Origin: Gammaproteobacteria bacterium
Lineage (GTDB): Bacteria; Pseudomonadota; Gammaproteobacteria; Pseudomonadales; Azotimanducaceae
Reading direction: 5' to 3'
Length of the DNA stretch: 7,603 nucleotides
Assembly (NCBI GenBank): GCA_027293665.1
Contig: JAPUFN010000119.1
Span: forward strand, 1 to 7,603
Below, piece after piece: positions 5,710 to 7,603 of the stretch. Each line of letters opens with the position of its first letter. Position 1 is the first letter of the stretch. The position numbers were made by a program, and so were the translations under genes. The notes beneath the pieces are model-generated. The model saw nothing but the letters and a program-made list of their open reading frames with translations. It ran no database searches and was not told where the DNA came from.

Positions 5710-6372
5710 TCAGATAGTCGCTGCGACAAAGCCTGCCGCCACCTCGGCCATCTCGGCAAAGACGTCCTGCTGGGACTGGCGGGTTCTTTTCAATATCTTG
5801 TAGGAGTGATCGGCCGTATCCAGCCTGTGGAGGCGAGCCAGTGGCAACGACGCAACCAGGTCCTCGAGCAGCTCACCTTCTGCAAGCGCGTCCCGTGTGC
5901 CGCTCAAAAACAACATCGGCAAATCAATCTCCGGTAAATGGGCGGCCCGTTCGACACCGGGTTTCTTTGGGGGGTGCAGCGGAAACGAACAAAAAATCAG
6001 ACCCCGCACTCCCAGCTCGCCAGAGCCGATCGCATGCGACGCCATTCGACCGCCGTAGCTGTGACCACCAAGAAACAGTGGCAGGTCCGGCGCGGCTTCT
6101 GCGGCAACAGCGACTGCGGTGATGATGGAAGCTACGGATCGCGCCTGAGGATCCACGCGCCGGCGGCCTTGCTGCATAAACGGAAAATTGAATCTTAGAG
6201 TGGCGATCTGCTGTGCGGCAAAGGCCTCGCTGATCGCGACCATATTCGCATGCTGAAAGTCGGCACCCGCACCGTGGGCGAGAACCAGCACGGCAACCGC
6301 ATCATCCGGCCGCAGCAGTTCCGCACTAAGCGTCGTATCCGGTTCTTTGACTCGAAGCGCCGTGCGCCGCAT
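5710..6372 (-). CDS. Alpha/beta hydrolase (KANL3/TEX30-like, dienelactone-hydrolase-like)
   Basis: This is a 220-residue single-domain alpha/beta hydrolase. The oxyanion strand and turn are VLVLAHGAGADFQHANM (28-44). The nucleophile elbow is GGHSYGGRMAS (102-112) with Ser105, the acid is Asp161 in LSGTRDAL (156-163), and the His is His189 in DTADHSYKIL (185-194). The AHGAGAD and GGHSYGGRM patterns are characteristic of the small KANL3/TEX30-like group found in many proteobacteria. Substrates are unknown, with esters or thioesters possible. There is no signal peptide and no membrane segment, so it is probably cytoplasmic. The start ATG at 6370-6372 lies 9 nt after the clpP stop on the same strand with only a weak ribosome site, so the two genes are probably co-transcribed and translation may be coupled. 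It converges with the crotonase gene. The triad is complete, with no sign of decay. Confidence 0.88.
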   Translation of the reverse strand: MRRTALRVKEPDTTLSAELLRPDDAVAVLVLAHGAGADFQHANMVAISEAFAAQQIATLRFNFPFMQQGRRRVDPQARSVASIITAVAVAAEAAPDLPLFLGGHSYGGRMASHAIGSGELGVRGLIFCSFPLHPPKKPGVERAAHLPEIDLPMLFLSGTRDALAEGELLEDLVASLPLARLHRLDTADHSYKILKRTRQSQQDVFAEMAEVAAGFVAATI

Positions 6373-6381
6373 GAGCTGCCG

Positions 6382-6972
6382 TCAGTCGAGATCGTCGAGG
6401 CTGCTGATGATCCTGCCGACGAGACCATATTCAACCGACTCTTCAGGGCTCATCCAGTAGTCCCGATTCGTATCGCGTTCCACCCGTTCGACCGGCTGAC
6501 CGGTTCTCTCGGCGATAATGGCGTTGATCCGCGCACGGGTTTTTACAATCTCTCGAGCGTGAATCTCAACATCGGCCGCGGTGCCACCGAAGCCCCCTGC
6601 AGGTTGATGGATCAGAAACCGGGTGTTGGGCAGACAAAAGCGATGCTCTTTCTCCGGTGCCAGGTAGATATGGGTGGCGATACTGCCGACCCAGCCAGTA
6701 CCGATCGCGCGTACCGTCGGCCGGATGTAGCGGATCATGTCGTAAATCGTATCACCGGATTCCACGTGACCACCGGGAGAACCGATGTACAAAGTGATGA
6801 GATCGTCTGATTCGAACGATAGCGCGAGCAATTTCTCAGTGGTGCGCCGAGCGACGTCCTGATCGAGTTCCCCGAACAGGGTCAGCGTCCGATTTTTAAG
6901 CAGGGTGTTTTCGAGGAACTGGACCTGCTTGGCAGCTTCCGCGACTTCCTCTAAACCATCGAGATGTGTCAT
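6382..6972 (-). CDS. clpP: ClpP-family serine protease, probable second (ClpP2-type) paralogue
   Basis: This 196-residue protein belongs to the Clp protease proteolytic-subunit family. The catalytic triad is complete and aligns without gaps to E. coli ClpP numbering: Ser97 (GWVGSIATHI), His122 (RFLIHQPAGG) and Asp171 (RDTNRDYWMSPEE). SPGGHVESGDTIYDMI (65-80) and the C-terminal SVEYGLVGRI (179-188) are also family features. The first 25 residues do not resemble the usual ClpP axial-loop sequence or propeptide, and the nucleophile context GWVGSIA differs from canonical MAASMGA. No clpX or clpA lies next to it; its operon partner is an alpha/beta hydrolase. This suits a secondary ClpP of the kind described as ClpP2 in Pseudomonas, but that assignment is inferred from sequence divergence and context. 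The start is ATG at 6970-6972 with AGGA five nt upstream. It is divergent from the HSL-family esterase. Confidence 0.9.
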   Translation of the reverse strand: MTHLDGLEEVAEAAKQVQFLENTLLKNRTLTLFGELDQDVARRTTEKLLALSFESDDLITLYIGSPGGHVESGDTIYDMIRYIRPTVRAIGTGWVGSIATHIYLAPEKEHRFCLPNTRFLIHQPAGGFGGTAADVEIHAREIVKTRARINAIIAERTGQPVERVERDTNRDYWMSPEESVEYGLVGRIISSLDDLD

Positions 6973-7055
6973 TTGTCCTATACTCTTTGTCTGGTTATCA
7001 GGTCCTCAGGCCGAGTAATTCTACACTAAGTAAAAATCATACAGGGGGAGCGCAG
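6973..7055. promoter_or_regulatory. Divergent promoter region between clpP and the HSL-family esterase
   Basis: These 83 bp separate two divergent starts and should hold both promoters. On the minus strand TAGAAT (7018-7023) is a fair -10 candidate that would leave a short leader to clpP. I find no convincing -35 for either direction. The esterase side carries a strong GGGGGAG ribosome site (7044-7050), five nt before ATG 7056. The centre is AT-rich compared with its surroundings. Confidence refers to promoter function of the region, not to exact boxes. Confidence 0.4.
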
Positions 7056-7603
7056 ATGCCACTAGCAGCGGAATATGAGGCGATGCTGGCAGAACTGGCG
7101 GAAACGCCAGGACCGGCTTTACACGAGATGTCACCCGACGAGAGTCGTGAGGTATACCGGATGATGCGTCCGCCCAACCCCGAGCTCACCGTCGGCAACG
7201 TCGAAGACCGGGTCATCGATGGCCCCGCAGGTCCCGTCCCGATTCGCATTTACACGCCCGTTGGCGACGGGCCGTTTGGCATTCTGGTGAATTTCCACGG
7301 TGGTGGCTGGGTTATTGGAGATCTCGATACAGCCGATGGGGTGTGCCGCGATTTCTGCGCCAGCGCGAACTGCATCGTCGTCTCCGTGGACTATCGGATG
7401 GCGCCAGAACACCCCTATCCGGCGGCGGTGGTCGACAGCTACGCGGCAACCTGCTGGGTCGCAGACAACGCAGAGTCGCTGGGTGGCAATGGCAAACTTG
7501 CTGTAGGCGGCGAAAGCGCCGGTGGCAACCTGGCGGCCGTGGTCGCCTTGAAAGCGCGCGACGAAGCGGGTCCCGCAATCAACTTCCAGCTCCTGGCCTA
7601 TCC
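7056..7603 (+). CDS. HSL-family alpha/beta hydrolase (esterase/lipase), N-terminal part
   Basis: This is the first 182 codons of a gene that runs off the window. The hormone-sensitive-lipase family mark HGGGWVIGD (81-89) forms the oxyanion hole. The nucleophile elbow is GGESAGGNLA (151-160) with Ser154. DYRMAPEHPYPAA (112-124) is the conserved strand-turn segment of this family. The acid and histidine of the triad lie beyond the edge. The N-terminal about 60 residues form the usual cap, with no signal peptide, so a cytoplasmic carboxylesterase of the bacterial Aes/HSL type is likely. The full family length is about 300-320 residues, so roughly 120-140 are missing. The start ATG 7056 has a strong GGGGGAG five nt upstream. 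It is divergent from clpP. The natural substrate cannot be read from the sequence. Confidence 0.9.
   Translation, partial: MPLAAEYEAMLAELAETPGPALHEMSPDESREVYRMMRPPNPELTVGNVEDRVIDGPAGPVPIRIYTPVGDGPFGILVNFHGGGWVIGDLDTADGVCRDFCASANCIVVSVDYRMAPEHPYPAAVVDSYAATCWVADNAESLGGNGKLAVGGESAGGNLAAVVALKARDEAGPAINFQLLAY

Noticed and set aside
6250..6810. 186-codon open frame on the + strand across the ClpP and hydrolase genes
   Set aside because: It spans the junction of two well-supported minus-strand genes in antisense and resembles no protein family. It is best explained as a codon-bias shadow.

Overview
The window is GC-rich and gene-dense, with tight operons, Shine-Dalgarno-led genes and frequent GTG starts. 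The protein families (YfcG/Nu-class glutathione transferase, ChaC, a second-type ClpP, several acyl-CoA enzymes) fit a proteobacterium, most likely a gammaproteobacterium with extensive acyl-CoA catabolism. The taxonomic placement is inferred from family content only. No mobile-element gene, tRNA, rRNA or CRISPR array is visible.

Layout, left to right. (1) 1-81: the last 26 codons of an acyl-CoA synthetase on the + strand. (2) 85-159: a perfect 30-bp-stem palindrome. (3) 161-772 (-): a YfcG-like glutathione transferase. (4) About 796-864: a second, degenerate copy of the same palindrome family. (5) 866-1699 (-): an enoyl-CoA hydratase with both catalytic glutamates. (6) 1700-1945: a divergent intergenic region with weak promoter-like and hairpin signals. 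(7) 1946-5675 (+): a compact four-gene operon of M20-family amidohydrolase, ChaC gamma-glutamylcyclotransferase, acyl-CoA dehydrogenase, and crotonase-family protein. (8) 5710-6972 (-): a ClpP-family serine protease followed by an alpha/beta hydrolase, 9 nt apart. (9) 7056-7603 (+): the first 182 codons of an HSL-family esterase/lipase, divergent from clpP and cut by the window edge.

How the genes may work together (inference). The amidohydrolase could release an acid from an N-acyl or peptide-like conjugate. A CoA ligase such as the truncated one would activate it, the dehydrogenase would introduce a 2,3 double bond, and a crotonase would hydrate it. ChaC and the glutathione transferase both act on glutathione, so a glutathione-linked route (conjugate processing or stress response) is an alternative reading. 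The substrate cannot be read from the sequence.

The most unusual non-coding feature is the pair of related palindromes bracketing the glutathione transferase gene. Each begins 0-1 nt after the stop codon of a minus-strand gene. I see no clear new multi-gene defence or mobile system here. The best candidates for something undescribed are this palindrome family and the operon that mixes an M20 hydrolase and ChaC with beta-oxidation enzymes.
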